Of a stretch of 64,000 nt of DNA, positions 1 through 11,665 are shown piece by piece (position 1 is the first letter of the stretch; the number at the start of each line of letters is the position of its first letter). The DNA lies in contig ML996699.1 of the NCBI GenBank assembly GCA_010356995.1, positions 62,001 to 126,000 of the forward strand. The letters are read 5' to 3'. The notes under the pieces are model-generated. The model had not been told where the DNA came from, made no database searches, and saw nothing but the letters and a program-made list of their open reading frames with translations. Source of the stretch: Trichodelitschia bisporula. Taxonomy: Eukaryota; Ascomycota; Dothideomycetes; Phaeotrichales; Phaeotrichaceae. Position numbers and translations under genes: made by a program.

Positions 1-1591
1 GGTGTCCGGGGGGGGTGGAGTGCCCTGGGTGGAGCGAGAGAGAAGGGGGGCGTGGAGGGGTCCCTTGGGTGTGGGGGGGGAACCAAGACCTTGAAATGTT
101 GAGTGAGTGGAAGACAGCGAGAAGAAGAACGGGGCGAGGACGGCAATGCAAGAGACTTGAACGGCATTCCCTGACTTTGCGAGTTGCAGGAGAATGGCAG
201 CTGATGAGCCGAAGAGTTGTGAGGAGGAAAACGGCGAGGCTTGAGGAAGAAGCCGGAGAGAGACGAGAGAAGTGGTGACAGTGAAAGCTGTGAGATGCGA
301 TACATACTCCCAAGACTCCCTTCCAATTGTTTCTCACTATCTTCCCATCCGCCCCCAAATAACTCTTCCCCGACTCAGATCTTGAGGGCATCGCGGCGCT
401 TCTTCGGTGGTATTGTAGGAGGCACGCAAGCCCGCAGCAGAAAAGAAAGTCGAGGAGACGGTGGTGGCCGCGTCTGTGTTCCTTTCCGTCACTCTCCACC
501 ACTCACCACTCTTCCCTCTCCACCCACCGCTCAGCCAGCAGCTTCTCACCACATACTAACCCACCATTCAGCAATCAGCCGGCCACACAAGCTCCAGCAC
601 CCGTCAGCCCGGGGTGCCTGGCCCCGGAAACGAGAAGCGGTGGAGTCCGGTGCGGCAGGACAGCGTGTGGGACGAAGCAGTGCTTATCACGCATTGGCGA
701 TGCTTTTCTCCCGCCCGCCGGGTGTTGATCACGATGGTGATAGGTTCTGCCCTGCCCAGCTTGGTGTTCTTGGTTTGCAATGGTCATTCTCGGGAGCGTA
801 GCGTGCAGAGTCCCCTACCCGTAGACTCTAGAACTAGACTCGAGGGGACTAGCAAGATGGTGAACCTCTAGCCTAGCCTACCTTACATTCAATTCATCGA
901 TGTTAGCAAGACCTTCAGAATCAAGACCCCAACAACAGTAACAACAACATAACAAAACATCAAGCCGCCTACCGCCTCTCTCACTTCCTCATCACGCGTA
1001 ACCTCGCCTCCAACAAGCCATCCCCATCAGCCGGGACCGCCTCCGACCCACCCGAGTCCACCGCCCCCAAAACACAGCAACCCCGCCCCGTGGATCCCAG
1101 CACCCGCGCGGCAGCAGCTCACGCACAGCCATGGACAAACATGAACAATGCGAGCAAAGCCGCATCCCGTGAGCAAAGCGACTCAGGCCGAACAAGATCT
1201 ACCACCAACTCCAAGCGCATCAACGCTCCTGACCAAACAGCCCCCAAGCTATGCGCCAACCCAGCGTTTCCCACCGTACATCACGTTTCATCCCCGCAAC
1301 TAGCAATGCACACTGGCATGCGTTTCACGCCCCCGACATCCCCCGTTTCGATCAGACTCAGCCTGCGGCCGTACAGTGGGGCGACGCGAGACGCGGGAGC
1401 GGCTCCCGTAAACCAACGCGACCCGTCACCGCATCTGTTGTTCTCGAGGGCAATCGGCAGTTTCGCGTCGACGATGGCCAGATCGGCAGGCTGCCGCGTG
1501 GGCCTCGGCCCGGCGAGGACTCGGCACGGGTCTAGGCTCGGCGCGGGGTCAGGTCCCGCTCAAGGCCTTCAGGCAGAATAAGGCATCAGCA

Positions 1592-1618
1592 CCAACGTCG
1601 CCAACGTCGCCAACGTCG
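1592..1618. repeat. 9-bp tandem repeat, three copies
   Basis: The unit ccaacgtcg occurs three times head to tail, followed by a degenerate fourth copy. It is not inside a supportable gene. Confidence 0.85.
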
Positions 1619-2119
1619 CCGACGCTCAGGAAAAAGGAAGTAGAGTACGGCTTCTCGAAGCACAGCACCGCGGTCAAGTGACCCACCCCTCCGGCAGATC
1701 CCCATCCGCCTGGCTTGCGAACTTGAAGAACTGCACCCACCCGCGCTGCACTGCCCCGCCTGCGTCAACCCCGCACTTCCCCTCCCCCGGGGTGCCAAGC
1801 ATCTATCCAGGACTTCTCACGATGGCATTGCGTAGAGATGGTCTATCTGTCGAGCGCCGGATCGCGATACAACGATCCTATGCGCCGCTATTATGGCTCC
1901 TTCTATCCCTCTCAGCTCGCAGTATTGTAAGCTCCACGATGTAGCTCATCTGCTTATTTCCCATCGTCCGCGCCCAGCCCAACCGTACCCCACCCACCAT
2001 AAGGCGTCATCACCGGCGCATCTTATGTCACCCCGCCCGCACGCCCGCGATGTCGCCATTGCGCGCGGCATCCACGTCTAGCAAAGATCTACGAGCTGGA
2101 AAAGTGGGTGTACCACAGT

Positions 2120-2125
2120 ATATAG
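2120..2125 (+). promoter_or_regulatory. TATA box of the carbonic anhydrase gene
   Basis: TATATA lies about 75 bases before the inferred start codon at 2200, a normal distance for a fungal promoter with a short leader. The call rests on motif and position only. Confidence 0.45.
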
Positions 2126-2199
2126 CACGCTGCTCAACCTGAGCGATCGATCTACTATCAACCCACCTCCCCTTCAAGATCCGCATCTAGTGAGCAAGG

Positions 2200-2797
2200 A
2201 TGGCCACCCCAGTACAGAAAAACCTCGTCGCGGCCAACGAGGCCTACGCCGCGTCCTTCACATCCGGCGACCTCGCGCTCCCGCCCGCGAAGAAGTACCT
2301 CGTCTGTGCGTACCAGAGCCCTCCCCCCCAACCCTTTCCCCAACCCTTTCCCCAACCCATAACCCTCCCACCCCGCTAACCCCGCCCCCCCAGTAACCTG
2401 CATGGACGCGCGCATCGACCCCGCCGCCGCCCTCGGCATCCCCCTCGGCGACGCCCACATAATCCGCAACGCAGGCGCCTGGGCCGCCGACGCCCTGCGC
2501 AGCATCGTGATCTCCCAAACACTGCTCGGGACGCGCGAGATCGTGCTGGTCAAGCACACGGGGTGCGGGATGTTGACGTTTAAGAACGAAGACGCTCATG
2601 CGCTGGTTAAAGAGAAATTGGGGAGTGAGGCGGCGGGGGAGATTGAGGGGTTGGAGTTTCAGCCTTTTCCGGAGTTGGAGGAGGAGGTTAGGAGGGATGT
2701 GGAGTGGTTGCGGGGCAGGAAGGTGCTTTGGCCGGGGACGGTGGTTAGTGGGTGGGTTTATGAGGTTGAGACGGGGCGGGTGAGGAGGGTTGTGTAG
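2200..2797 (+). CDS. beta-class carbonic anhydrase (two exons)
   Basis: A zinc enzyme for reversible CO2 hydration. Exon 1 is 2200-2305, the intron is 2306-2393, and exon 2 is 2394-2797, giving 169 residues. Joining them yields KYLVLTCMDARID, which carries the first zinc Cys and the Asp-Arg dyad. Downstream are HIIRNAG and KHTGCGM, which hold the zinc His and second zinc Cys in H-x-x-C spacing. The length fits the short beta-CA subgroup, which lacks long N-terminal extensions. No signal or mitochondrial presequence is obvious, so it is probably cytosolic (inference). The start ATG sits in a good context (gcaaggATGGCC). The intron contains a cytosine-rich tandem repeat. The gene converges with the esterase on the opposite strand, with a dispersed repeat between their 3' ends. 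Confidence 0.9.
2329..2358 (+). repeat. 12-bp tandem repeat inside the carbonic anhydrase intron
   Basis: The unit caaccctttccc is present about 2.5 times and forms the pyrimidine-rich body of the intron. Confidence 0.8.
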
Positions 2798-2884
2798 CTC
2801 TGGATTGGGACCGGTGATACCAGGCGTTGAATCTACTTCTATCAATCTACTTTGATCCATCTACTTCTCTCACGCAGAACCCCT

Positions 2885-3115
2885 AGTGTAGACATCAGGC
2901 AGGAGCATTGTTATGTCAGGAAGGAGCATACTGATCTGAGGAAGGAATATGATGTAATGTGCGCATGATCGAAGGAAGGAACGTAGAAGGATGCTTGGCA
3001 TCATCATGTATTTATTCTTGAGAGCTTCTCGACTCTCTTCTCTTCCTCTGTCTTTATCTCAATCTTCACTTTACACAGTCGCCTGTTCCACGCGTCAAGC
3101 CTTGCTTCCATTAAC
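2885..3115. repeat. dispersed ~210-bp repeat, copy 1
   Basis: This stretch between two converging genes is clearly similar to 15112-15320. Shared blocks in order include gtcaggaagga, a gatgtaatg/gatataatg block, gaaggaagga, ggcatc..tgtattta, a CT-rich run, tcaatcttca and tttacacag. About 50 bp of it recurs at 13312-13365. No coding frame or terminal repeats are visible, so it is unclassified; a short non-autonomous mobile sequence or a displaced regulatory block are both possible. Confidence 0.75.
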
Positions 3116-3120
3116 GCCCC

Positions 3121-4261
3121 TTACTCCCCCCTCCCAAGCAACCACTTAACCCCCTCAACCGTATCCCGTACAAAACCCCTACTCTTCTCCCAGTCAGGCG
3201 CAAAACTCCAGAACGAATGCGGCACACCCGGATACACGCGCAGCCTCGTCTTCCCTCCCGCCTCCTCACGCACCACCCGCTCATACACCAGCGCCTCATC
3301 CCTTAGCGGATCCTGTCCGCACACCTGGATAAACAGCGGCGGCAACCCACTTGTATCCAGCGGGTCAGCAAGCACATTAAATAGCGGATCCGTCGGCGGG
3401 GGGGCATAGGCAGCGGTGAACATCCGCACGGCTTTGATGCCCAAAATCGGCGCATCGGCGTTCTGCTCGTAGGACTTGATTTCGTCCGCATATCTGGGCG
3501 CGATGCCCTCCTGTCCCGGTGGCCCGAGGACGGGGATTAGCAGTGCGAAGCCCGTGACGGGTGGTATGAGCTTCTCATCCCGTGCCAGATGCGTCGTAAC
3601 TGCTGCGAGGTTGCCGCCGGCTGATGTCCCGCCGACGATAAAACCTTTGCTTGGATCAGTGCCGAGAGAGGCGGCGTTGGCCGCGGCCTGTTGGTTAGTG
3701 TCACGTTGCTCGCCCAGTGAGGACGGAGGACGTACCCATTTCAACGCATCCCACGCATCATTCACCGCGGCTGGAAACGGATGCTCAGGGGCAAGGCGGT
3801 AATCGACATTAACAACCACCGCCCCAACCTCACTCGCAAACAGCCGGCAGTTGAGCTCTTCGCTCTCCAACCCGCCGAGGCAGAACCCGCCTCCATGGTA
3901 AAACACAATGAGCGGCGCCCCGCCGGCAGGTGGCGTGGCAGGCGCATAGATGCGCAACGGGATGTGGTAGCCGTCGCGGGCCGGCGCCGTGGTGTCCCGC
4001 GTGGTGAAGGTAGACTCTGAGCCGGATTGCGAGGCGGTTAGGGCGCGCTTGCGGTCGGCGAGGAGTGACCGCATTGCCGGGACGTCGGAGCCGAAGTCGT
4101 CCAGGAATTTGACTGAGGGGCCAGCGGCGGCTAGCAACTACGCGTTGGGCGGGTTAGTTGGGCGTCAGGGCTGGCGGGGAGGCACGAGGAGAAGCGCTGG
4201 CACGCACCGCGGCAAAGTCCGGGTCAGGAGTGGCCAGACGGCCCGCGTTTTCGCGCGCCAT
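3121..4261 (-). CDS. alpha/beta hydrolase, hormone-sensitive-lipase-type esterase
   Basis: Hydrolyses a carboxylic ester; the substrate is unknown. Exon 1 is 4261-4208 (18 residues, ending TPDPDFAA), the intron is 4207-4138 (gtgcgt..tag with a ctaac branch site), and exon 2 is 4137-3121, giving 356 residues. The oxyanion-hole motif HGGGF is at about residue 99. The nucleophile elbow is GGTSAGG, and a late DPLRDE segment and VPHSFW supply the likely Asp and His. This order is typical of the GDXG/HSL family. The start was chosen because the joined N-terminus reads smoothly as DPDFAALLAAAGP, a common family opening. No signal peptide is seen. A different upstream first exon cannot be excluded. 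Confidence 0.85.
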
Positions 4262-5372
4262 GAGTATAAGCGGCGGGGTTCGCGGGGTTCGAGGGCGTCG
4301 GGGGAGAGGGGCAGGTAGGGAATTGGCTTTTGGAGGCGGTTGCGGGGGGGCGCGGCGGCCTTTTTGAGGAGGCGGTCCATCTCGCGGTTATGCTTCCGGG
4401 AGTGAAGATGCGGGGTACGTAGCGGCGGGACGCCTTGTCGACGGGGTCAGGGGAGGGAGAGGGGAGTTAATATAGGTATGGTGCTCTTGGAGATGCGAGC
4501 CGAGGAGGCGGTGGGTGGGGCTTTCCGCGGGGTTCCTGTTGGTAGATGGGGGGGCTGGTAAGCGCGGTGGGATGGCGAGTGGTGGTGTTTTGGGGCATTG
4601 TTGTGGGAAGGTACGAGATTGTAAGTGGGAGGGACGGGCGGGACGAGACTCGCGTGTGGCACGTGGTGAAGGGCCGTGTGGGGACGCGGAACATGTCCTA
4701 TCACGATCAGCTGGAGGATGTTGTGCACAGCCTCATACGCGGCGGGGTTGGCCCTATGATGTCAAGGCGTGGCTGGTGGGGCGGGGAAGAGAGGGGCGGG
4801 TGGGATTCGACGATATCAATGATGGGCAGAGCTGCAATGTGATAGCTTTAGAGCTGCACGACGGTGACTGTCGAGCTGCTGTCGGGTGTTGTACCGTTCC
4901 GCCATATGCATTTGTAGCGCCCATATCTGCCTATCATGTCGAGTTCGGCTCCGGTATGCATTTTGGCTAGCGATGTGCAGACTCAGCCTCAGCAATCATC
5001 AATCACCATCATACCATTGCTCTATCTCTCTTTCAGCCCCCTCTCTGTCAGCGTCCAGGTTAATACAGCATCTGTTTGACAATCCCATGTCTCCGATCGG
5101 CTTTTAATTGGCTCCATCACGTCACCAGCCAACCACCTAAGGCTTCTCATCGCTCAGCTCACTGCTCAGCCACAGTTAGCTCCTTTCCACGGTGCAAGGT
5201 GGGGTTGCTGCCTTGGCCTTTAAACTCAACTCTCTTTCTCTCTTCACTTCTCTCCATCTCCATCTCCATCTCCATCTCCAGCTCCACCTCTCTCCTTTGC
5301 TTCGTTACTATCTCCCGTTTATCGATCGCTCACCAACACACCTAGCAACCCCGAAACCAAGTGTCGTTGAAG
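4262..5372. other. intergenic region, divergent promoters
   Basis: This holds the divergent promoters of the esterase (-) and the VWA gene (+). The last 400 bases are a C/T-rich leader typical of a well-expressed fungal gene. No supportable gene is visible. Confidence 0.6.
5251..5280 (+). repeat. hexanucleotide repeat (tctcca)5 in the VWA gene leader
   Basis: Five head-to-tail TCTCCA units lie about 95-120 bases upstream of the start codon, within a pyrimidine-rich leader. It may be transcribed as 5' UTR. Confidence 0.85.
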
Positions 5373-7726
5373 ATGGGTGTACGTATCCAGCCCTCCAATA
5401 ACCCCGCATCTACCATCCCACCTTCACCCCTCTCTTCTACCATCCACCACTAGTTCTAACCCTTCTCAGCTCGCATCCAAACTACAAGCTGCTGGTCCTC
5501 CTGGCGGCGGCTACCCTCCTGCTGCCGGCCAGCCTCCGCGTCCTGGTGGATATGTAAGTTCTCCTCAGCAGTCCTACTGCAAAGCACCCCGCAGTCAACA
5601 GCACCCGAATAGCGCCAAAATCAGACTGCTGACTCCCTCCGAATCAGCCCGGGCAGAATCAGTACCAAGCCTATCCTGGAGGCGTAAGTTCCACCCTTCC
5701 TTTCCCCTTGCTCCTTGCTTGCGCAATCCTCGTGCTCTCTTCCTGGCTCTCTTCATTGTCACTGGGCGCCTGGCTGCCGCGCCCCCGCCCCTCCAACCAC
5801 CCTGGCCCTTTCGTCATACTCTCCACCCAAAACTCTGTTGCGCTGCTACAACCACTCCACACCTCGAACACTTGTCCCCACAACGTGTCGCAATACCTTT
5901 GTCGCATTTTTTTTTAAATCAGCGTTCGTCGATTGTATCGTGTATCCTTCCGCCTAGGCCATGGCTGGCAGACATCCCTTCCCTCCTTTCGGTGCCAGCT
6001 ACGGCCAGTCGACCCCGCCTTATCCAAATGGCTCACCCTACCCGCCGCAGTCGTCTGCCTACCCCCCTTCCTCCGCCCCATACCAACAGAACCAATATGC
6101 TCCGACACCGCCAATGCAGCAGCAGCAGCAGCAGTACGGTCAAGGACAACAGTACGGCCAAGGATACAACCGGCCGCCTCCGCCGCCTCCCGGCCAGTAC
6201 TCCGGCTACCCATCGCAGCAGCAGCAACAACCCTACTCCCAGGCCCCGTACCAGCCCGGAGGACCCCAGGCCTACCAGGCCGACCCATACGGACATGTTC
6301 GTTTGATGGACATTTGGAATCCGTCGCTGTTCACCCGCTGACTCTTCCCGTCCCTAGGCCCCGCCCGCGCAGCCCGGATACCCTCAGCAGGGCGGCTACC
6401 CTCCCCAGGGCCAGCCCGGCTACGGTCAACAGGCGAGCCCCGCCCAGGCCGCTGGGTTCAAACAGGCCCTCCAAGCGTGCATCCGTGAGAACCGCCTCGA
6501 GATCTTCTACCCTCCCAACTCGCCCGTGCTCGATCAATTGGCGAACAAGGCCAGCCAGCAGATCAGCCAGCTGTGCCAGCGGTGGCGCATTCAGCCCGAG
6601 ATTGGCAATGATCTGGTCAAGTTGGGCCTGTACGATATTGTCGTTTACATCGGTGGGTTGCCGTTAATCCTCGCGCGAATGCCTCGGCTGACCTCTCTCC
6701 CTTTCCCCAGATGACAGCGGCTCTATGGCGTTTGAAGAGGGCGGCGAGCGCATCAAGGATCTTAAGTTGATCCTCGAGCGCGTCGCAGGCGCGGCGACTA
6801 TGTTCGACGAAGACGGTATCAGCCTGCGCTTCATGAACTCGCGCTACGACCCGGCGGTGCTCGACGGCATCCGCTCGGAGCAGCAGATTGACCAATTGAT
6901 GCAGAGCGTGCAGTTTAAGGGCCTGACGCCTATGGGTACCGAGCTGCGCTCCAAGGTCATTGACGGAATCGTGCTGCAGAAGGTCCGCGAGGGGCGGTAC
7001 CATAAGCCGACACTCATCATTACCGTCACTGATGGTCAGCCGGCTGGCGAGGCGTCCAACGCCGTCATCGAGACGATCAAGTACGCATCGCGGGAGGTCG
7101 GTCAGAAATCCGGCCCCGGCGGCATCGCGTTCCAGTTCGCGCAGGTGGGCAACGATCAGAAGGCGCGCGAGTTTCTGGCCACGCTGGACAATCACTCAGA
7201 GGTTGGCAATCTGGTGGACTGCACATCGAGTGAGTTGTCGCTGGCTGCTTAAACCCATGAACATCTATTAAACAATCCCACAGACTACGAGAACGAGTCG
7301 CAAGAAATGCAGAAGCTGGGCGTCGAGCTCACTCCCGACCTGTGGATCGTCAAGCTCCTCCTCGGCGCCATCGACCACTCGTACGACCGCAAGGACGAGA
7401 AGGGCGGTAACGCGCCCCAACCGGCTGGCGGGTACGGGCAGCCTCAGGGTTACGGCGCGCCGCCGGCGGGTCAGTACGGGCAGCCCCAGGGTTACGGGCA
7501 GCAGCCTCCTCAGGGCTATGGGCAGCAGCCGCCGCAGCCGGGTGGGTATCCTCCTCAGCAGGGAGGGTATCCGCCGCAGCAGCAGCAGCAGCAGCAGCAG
7601 CAGGGCTACGGTCGCGGGTATCCTCCGCAGGGTGGCCAGCCGGGCGGATATCCTCCGCAGCAGGGTGGATATCCCCCTCAGCAGGGAGGGTATCCGCCGC
7701 AGGGTGGCCAGCCGCCGCGGTATTAG
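5373..7726 (+). CDS. VWA-domain protein with Pro/Gln/Gly/Tyr-rich arms (seven exons)
   Basis: Exons are 5373-5378, 5470-5553, 5648-5683, 5958-6296, 6358-6652, 6711-7229 and 7284-7726, giving about 573 residues. After a disordered P/Q/G/Y-rich N-terminal arm (about residues 1-165) comes a helical linker ([19 protein letters not shown]). The VWA domain starts near residue 245, with the metal-site motif DDSGSM, a TPMGTEL Thr loop and TDGQPAGE. The C-terminal arm (about 455-573) consists of GYPPQQG- and GYGQPQ-type repeats including a run of nine Gln. The domain suggests metal-dependent protein binding; low-complexity arms of this kind often drive assembly or membrane association (inference). The third exon is only 36 nt. 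Exon 1 codes just Met-Gly. The acceptor at 5957 is the least certain join. Confidence 0.82.
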
Positions 7727-7930
7727 ATGTCGGTCGGCGGGGATGATACGTGATGGGTGTGTCGCTTTGGAGGAAGGGATGGCAAAATACGGACGTTGCT
7801 TCTATCGACGGTGGTAGTGGTAACGACACGGGTCTGTCTGCTTATGCAGTTTACGAATGGAGGTTAACTTGAGATTTCGGCCCATGAGGTTCAAGTTGAG
7901 ATTTCCAGCGCTTTTTTTGTCTGGCGTGAC

Positions 7931-7954
7931 TGTGCTGCTGTGCTGCTGTGCTGC
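7931..7954. repeat. 8-bp tandem repeat (tgtgctgc)3
   Basis: Three exact head-to-tail units lie in the 3' region of the VWA gene. Confidence 0.85.
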
Positions 7955-8008
7955 TGATGAAATGTGGATGTTTGTGGCCCATTATTGACGGGGGTCGCTT
8001 GGAGATTC

Positions 8009-8200
8009 CAACCCATGCCGTCGGTTAGCCTGCCGAAAAGGTACCGGAAAGCTTGGTGATGGAGGATTCTCTCCCTGTTGATGAATCTGTCGGTGTGTGT
8101 AAGGTTAACCCATCGCGAATGGGTGGGACAGGGCTTCCCAACCCATGCCGTCGATTAGCAGGCGAAAAAGCTTGATGGTGGTGGGCCACTCTCCAGGTTG
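8009..8200. repeat. pair of diverged ~65-bp direct repeats
   Basis: Copy 1 (about 8009-8075) and copy 2 (about 8137-8200) both begin with caacccatgccgtcg and continue through a gaaaa..agcttg.tggtg block. They are spaced about 128 bp apart. Confidence 0.65.
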
Positions 8201-8652
8201 CGGGGATTGTGAAATGAAGCACGCGAGCTCTAGCAAATCTCGAAGCGGGGAATTATATTGAGGTGCGCTAAGGAGATGAAGCGGTTATTGAGATGAGGTC
8301 AACAGTCGTTGAGAGATGAAGTCAAGTGCGCCGAGACATGGTGGCTTTTTCTTTTTCTTTCTTTTGGCGTGTGTGCGGGTGTGTGGGTCTGGCTTTTGGC
8401 TTTTTGCTTTTTGCGGCACCGCAAAGCAGGCGCAACGGGGTGGGCGTTAGAGTGAATAATTTCCGATTGGGTGTGCTGTGGACGTCATGCAATTTGGAGC
8501 GGGTACGGTACCGGTTACGTTAGATGGGCTGCGCAGGCGGAGATTGTCTCAGGAGAGCGAGAAGTATACATCCGTATCGCGGCTACGGTAAGTTGATGTC
8601 GCGGATGGTGTGAGAGATGCGACATTCGCATGTCCGCAGGTGTTGTCTGCGC

Positions 8653-8740
8653 GCTGTGCGGGCCTTGCACATCGGCGCTGCGGGCCTTGGATACCTGCGC
8701 TCCGGGCCTTGGATATCACTGTGCGGACCTTGGAAATATA
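8653..8740. repeat. 22-bp imperfect tandem repeat, four copies
   Basis: Four units begin at 8653, 8675, 8697 and 8719 and share the core cgggccttgg, with a variable AT-containing tail. No coding role is seen. Confidence 0.8.
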
Positions 8741-10178
8741 CACGACACATGTATGAACGCCACGCGCGCGGTGCGAGAAGGTTGTGGCACATCATTATGT
8801 TCCGTCTGCGTTTGGGGCTTGACATCATGGCAGCCCCCGCGACGAAAGCGCGATCTGTTCTGGCACATGGGTGTCTGCCCTAAAGTACGGGGCGGGAAGG
8901 CGGGGGTGGATACCACCAGCCTAGCCCCAGTCTGCAAGGCACGGGCGCCATTTTGGCGAAAAAAAAAGAGGCAGGGTTCAGCCTCGCAAAACCACCTCGC
9001 ATTTTCGCTTGTCTGCCAGTTTTCCAACACGGGGCGCTTTCCATGATAATGGCCTGCGAGCCTGCGCGGGCACGACGGGCTTGTTGGAATGAATCGTTGA
9101 TTCCCAACCGACGAACCAGCGGCGCGGTAACTGGCGAGCCAGCAAGATCCTCGCTTCACGCGACACACCCCTCTCCCGCAATCCTGCTTTCGTCGTACCA
9201 CATCCCGTGCCACATCTCAAACGCGCCTCCCGCTTGGCCCCGGCTGTTGCTGGCGGGATGGGGCTGTGGAACTCACTGCTCATGTTCCGGCTACCAACGT
9301 GTGATGGGTGGGCTAGGACTTTGTGGTAATTTGCACCGCCCGGTCCGCGACGCACGTACTATGACGTCGGCGGCAGCCGCGCGGGGCCAATCGGCGCTAG
9401 CGGGCGGGCGCCAATCGCGATCGTCTTGGCAGCCTGGCGAGAGACTGCATGGCAACGGTGGTGTTGGCAGGGCGCGAGTGGCTGGTGCGTTGCATGGCCA
9501 CAACCGGTTTTTGCAATGTCTGGCGGGCACGCGCGCGGTGGAGGGGCGGGTGATGTGGGTTGGGGTGTGGCGAGTGGGTGAGTTGGATACGGCGAGTGGC
9601 GGGTTGGGCTGCGGCTTACTGGTGAGAAGGTTTGGTGGTGTGATGTTTGCGTTTGCTGGTTGGTTGGTTGCTTGCTTGCTTTGTGACGGGACGGGGAAGG
9701 GGGTGTTGGATGGGAAGCTTGGTGCTGGGTCTGTCCACCCTGCTGGCGAACCTCCTTGCTGGTCTGCCCTCAGCCTGCTGGACCACTCGCTGTCCTGCCC
9801 TCTCATATGCTGTCGGCAGCCACGCCGTTTCGGGAGCACCCGACTGGGGCCGGGGGGCGTCGCGACCCCATGGGGACGGAGCAGGAGCGGGGGGTCGCTC
9901 GAAGATTCGTTGTGACGTAGCCTTGGCCTGTTGACATGGGCCAACAATCAGGAGGAAGGCATGGAAGGCAGGAGCGAGTGGGCGGGCTTGGGCGGGATTC
10001 AAATGCGAGCACTTTCCCCCCCGTGAAGTTTGCTTCTTGGATCATTTGACTGCCACGCTTGCGAAGGACGACCTGTGCTCTACTTTTCCACTCCTCCACT
10101 CTCTCCATTCCACTTCCACAACTCCAACTCTCCCCATCTTCACCACAACAGTCAAAGCTAGTATCACCCACCGCAGCC

Positions 10179-10780
10179 ATGATTGTCTCCCGCGCTTTGT
10201 CGTTCTTCCTCCGCTTCGCGCAGTTCGTCTGCGGCGCTGTAAGTCTTGCTTTTCCTCATCCCGTCACCGCAAACACTAACCGCCCCAGGTCGTCCTCGGC
10301 CTTGTCGCGCACTTCCTGCACCAGCACCACAAGACTCACGCCGGTCCCATCGGTCGCGAGATCTACACCGAAGTCGTCGCCGCGCTGTCCGTAGTCCTGA
10401 GCCTGATCTGGATGATCCCCTTCACCAGCACCTTCCTGCACTACACCACCGACTTCATCCTGAGCGCTGCGTGGTTCGCCGCCTTCGGCACGCTCGTCAA
10501 CTGGATCCACAAGGCTAACTGCGGTGGTGCTTTCCGTGAGTCCTGCCCTTGCTACCAGGGTTTGTTTGCTGTGAGTGTTTGCTAACGTGTGTGGCTAGAA
10601 TGGGGCGGCATTCACCGTGGCGGTTACTGCGGTCAGTGGAAGGCGACTGAGGCTTTCTCGTTCCTGAGCGCTATCTTCTGGCTCGCTTCTGCTGCCCTCG
10701 GCATTCACGTCGTTCACCGCGGCACTCGCGAGGCGACTACGTCGCGCGGCAGCCGCTGGAGCCGTCGCCATGCCGTCTAA
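10179..10780 (+). CDS. MARVEL-like four-helix membrane protein
   Basis: Exons are 10179-10238, 10289-10535 and 10599-10780, giving 162 residues. Four hydrophobic segments lie near residues 5-29, 45-66, 68-92 and 118-142 (FLRFAQFVCGAVVLGLVAHF, VVAALSVVLSLIWMIPF, FILSAAWFAAFGTLVNWI and FSFLSAIFWLASAALGI). The loop before helix 4 has a conserved-looking CGGAFQWGGIHRGGYCGQWK block with two Cys. The tail is short, basic and cytosolic (HRGTREATTSRG). Length, topology and the Cys-rich loop fit fungal MARVEL/Nce102-type plasma-membrane proteins involved in membrane-domain organisation; the role is inferred from family only. A C/T-rich leader precedes the ATG (cagccATGATT). Confidence 0.85.
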
Positions 10781-11429
10781 GCGTGTTCTCGTCTAGCAGC
10801 GATGCTGTCTAGATGTGGCTATCTGGTCGGCTAATGAGGGGAGGATGAGTATGCTCAAGGGTATTTTCCATGTTAACGTAATGCTGGAGCTGAGGCGCAT
10901 TGTCTGGGCTTTTCTGCGTGGTGTTATGGGAGATTCATACCCAAGGATTCACATAGCAATGCTTAACGCATCATAATTCTGCTTGCTTTTTCGTATCGTG
11001 CGTGATTTGATCACTTGGATTTTGAATGACCGGCGCTTAAGGTACAGGCGGCGGCATTCAATCTACTGTATCGGGTTGCGCTAATTGACACTACCGCAGG
11101 TGTATACTCGAGTGGCGTGTCAGTCTACCGTACAGGACACTCCAGCACGGGATGCTGCTGCCGCCTCTCACAATACTGTCCCAGGCTCGAGCTCCCCTCG
11201 ACCCTTACCGGTCCAGGGGTGGAGCTCCTGCCTGGAGCCGGTCACCACCAGTGCTCTTGCCTTAGGGCAGGAGAGTGGGTATTGGGGAACGTTGAGCTCC
11301 TCTCTCCTCCCACTCCTATTCTCCCCCTCGACTGAAGATCTTGAACCCCTAAACCTCTGCGGTATGGTGCGGCACCACCGCCGAGTCTCACACCCAGCTC
11401 CGCCACCCGCCGTCGAACGTGGCCGGTTC
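10781..11429. other. intergenic region
   Basis: This is the 3' flank of the MARVEL gene followed by the left edge of the duplicated array. No gene or clear motif is seen. Confidence 0.5.
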
Positions 11430-11665
11430 TACGCTCACTTGCATTCGGTGCTGTCAAAGCGTGGGCGTGCGCGGAGGAATGCGCTGGCAGCGGCGCTAGG
11501 TAATGGTTGATGCTATTGTACATGTCCGCTTGCTCTGATTTCATCTGCTGATCTTACTAATTACACATCCGGGCGCGGTTTATAGTCCATCAAAACCCAG
11601 TGGCTGGCGGAATACCGCAATGGCCCGCCCACCTATTAACTCAGTACAATCACTAATACGACGGC

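Larger units (their letters stand above)
1..2199. other. gene-poor left edge; promoter of carbonic anhydrase at its right end
   Basis: No reading frame here has recognisable domain composition or a convincing exon chain. Pyrimidine-rich tracts near 480-570 and 960-1090 resemble fungal gene leaders, but nothing behind them reads as a protein. The first 300 bases are strongly G-rich. The stretch may hold the leader of a gene lying outside the window. Confidence 0.5.
7727..10178. other. 2.4-kb intergenic region with several short repeats
   Basis: No gene is supportable here. It contains three separate short repeat families, listed individually. The final 110 bases before 10179 are a C/T-rich leader for the MARVEL gene. 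Long frames at 8953-9947 have compositions typical of GC-rich noise. Confidence 0.55.

Noticed and set aside
241-871. Several overlapping ORFs near the left edge
   Set aside because: All frames are open because of GC-rich composition; none shows protein-like patterns or splice continuity.
11117-11544. Plus- and minus-strand ORFs at the left edge of the array
   Set aside because: They overlap the conserved non-coding left block of unit 1, and the other units have no corresponding frame.
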